Of a DNA stretch of 64,000 nucleotides, positions 63,584 to 64,000 are shown piece by piece (position 1 is the first letter of the stretch; each line of letters opens with the position of its first letter). The position numbers and the translations under genes were made by a program. Source of the stretch: Novosphingobium sp. 28-62-57 (lineage in GTDB: Bacteria; Pseudomonadota; Alphaproteobacteria; Sphingomonadales; Sphingomonadaceae); contig NCGO01000009.1 of assembly GCA_002256985.1 (NCBI GenBank), forward strand, positions 62,001-126,000, given 5' to 3'. The notes beneath the pieces were generated by a model that was not told where the DNA came from, did no database searches, and saw nothing but the letters and a program-made list of their open reading frames with translations.

Positions 63584-64000
63584 GCGAAACTGTCAACACG
63601 GCCCTTGCAATCTGCGGCGGTGTTGCCGCGGTCGGCAATGGTCTGGTTTTTCTGACAGCGGGCCTTGCCAAGTTGCGCAATCGCCGGGTCTTTCCGGGCG
63701 TGGTTGCCAACTACCGGCTCTTGCCTGAAAAGCTGATTGGCCCGGTTGCGACGGCGCTGCCCGTGGCCGAAGTGCTGATTGGTGCGGCGCTTCTGGGCGG
63801 GGTTTGGCTTGCGGTGGTTCCGGCGAGCGCGCTGCTGATCGCCTTTGCTGCGGCAATGGCGGTGAACATCGGGCGGGGGCGGGCGCATATCGATTGCGGC
63901 TGCGGCCGGTCTGAACTGCGCCAGCCGCTCAGCCGCACGCTGGTGCTGCGCAATCTGGTGCTGGCAGCCTTGTTGATCCCGGCGCTGTTTGCGCTGCCGC
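63580..64000 (+). CDS. mauE: MauE-family membrane protein, 5' part
   Basis: The first 140 codons of a polytopic protein starting with GTG in the heavy-chain stop. Helices at about 8-28, 52-77, 79-93 and 118-138 surround the family motif HIDCGCGRSELRQPLS. MauE (DoxX-like) is needed for maturation of the amine dehydrogenase light chain, probably by helping disulfide formation with MauD. The end is outside the window; mauD and the light chain gene would be expected next. Confidence 0.85.
   Translation, partial: MSETVNTALAICGGVAAVGNGLVFLTAGLAKLRNRRVFPGVVANYRLLPEKLIGPVATALPVAEVLIGAALLGGVWLAVVPASALLIAFAAAMAVNIGRGRAHIDCGCGRSELRQPLSRTLVLRNLVLAALLIPALFALP

Overview
The window is high-GC alphaproteobacterial DNA. 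Gene content points to the Sphingomonadaceae, most likely Novosphingobium or a close relative. The main clues are a LigE/LigP-type beta-etherase-like glutathione transferase, an Entner-Doudoroff aldolase, a TonB-dependent receptor paired with a lipoprotein, pobA with an AraC-type regulator, and many intergenic palindromes of the kind common in sphingomonads. Assignment is by eye, without database searches. I see no tRNA, rRNA, CRISPR array, insertion sequence or prophage.

Layout. 1-1900: start of a DEAD-box helicase, then a CmcJ/NvfI-type oxidoreductase and a flavin reductase. 1937-13278: a complete microaerobic respiration block, consisting of an FNR-type regulator with four Fe-S cysteines, an OmpW porin, ccoNOQP (cbb3 oxidase), ccoGHIS (assembly), a small exported CxxCH protein and a HemN-type radical-SAM gene. 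Two good FNR boxes lie upstream of the regulator and of ccoN. 13382-16818: eda and a divergent PEP carboxylase-like gene. 16953-26098 (minus strand): potassium channel, SLC13 transporter, the sulfate-assimilation operon cobA-DUF2849-cysI-DUF934-cysH, then metC-mscS. 26304-28652: a small variable patch with an AT-richer membrane protein, an orphan XRE regulator and a decayed duplicate of the 3' end of the adjacent sulfurtransferase gene.

28979-37476: queF, small proteins, then a divergent promoter with PHO-box-like sequences in front of a lipoprotein and a large TonB-dependent receptor, an AT-richer beta-barrel-like protein and a PhoB/OmpR-type response regulator. 37673-44627: aromatic-compound genes (pobA, AraC regulator, a short MetE-type methyltransferase, an NTF2-like protein, an IclR regulator), a PhoD phosphatase and the LigE-like glutathione transferase. 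44947-50445: exported hypotheticals, fumC, a small membrane protein and a TPR-sulfotransferase.

50708-54965 holds the most unusual system: an NCS1-type transporter fused through a cysteine cluster to a complete hybrid histidine kinase, directly overlapped by a receiver-LuxR response regulator. 55018-64000: a penicillin-acylase-family hydrolase, a molybdenum hydroxylase operon (2Fe-2S subunit, Mo subunit, XdhC, MocA), a TetR regulator, and the start of an amine dehydrogenase operon (heavy chain, MauE) that runs off the end. Amine dehydrogenase and aldehyde-type hydroxylase side by side suggest a route amine to aldehyde to acid, which is inference.
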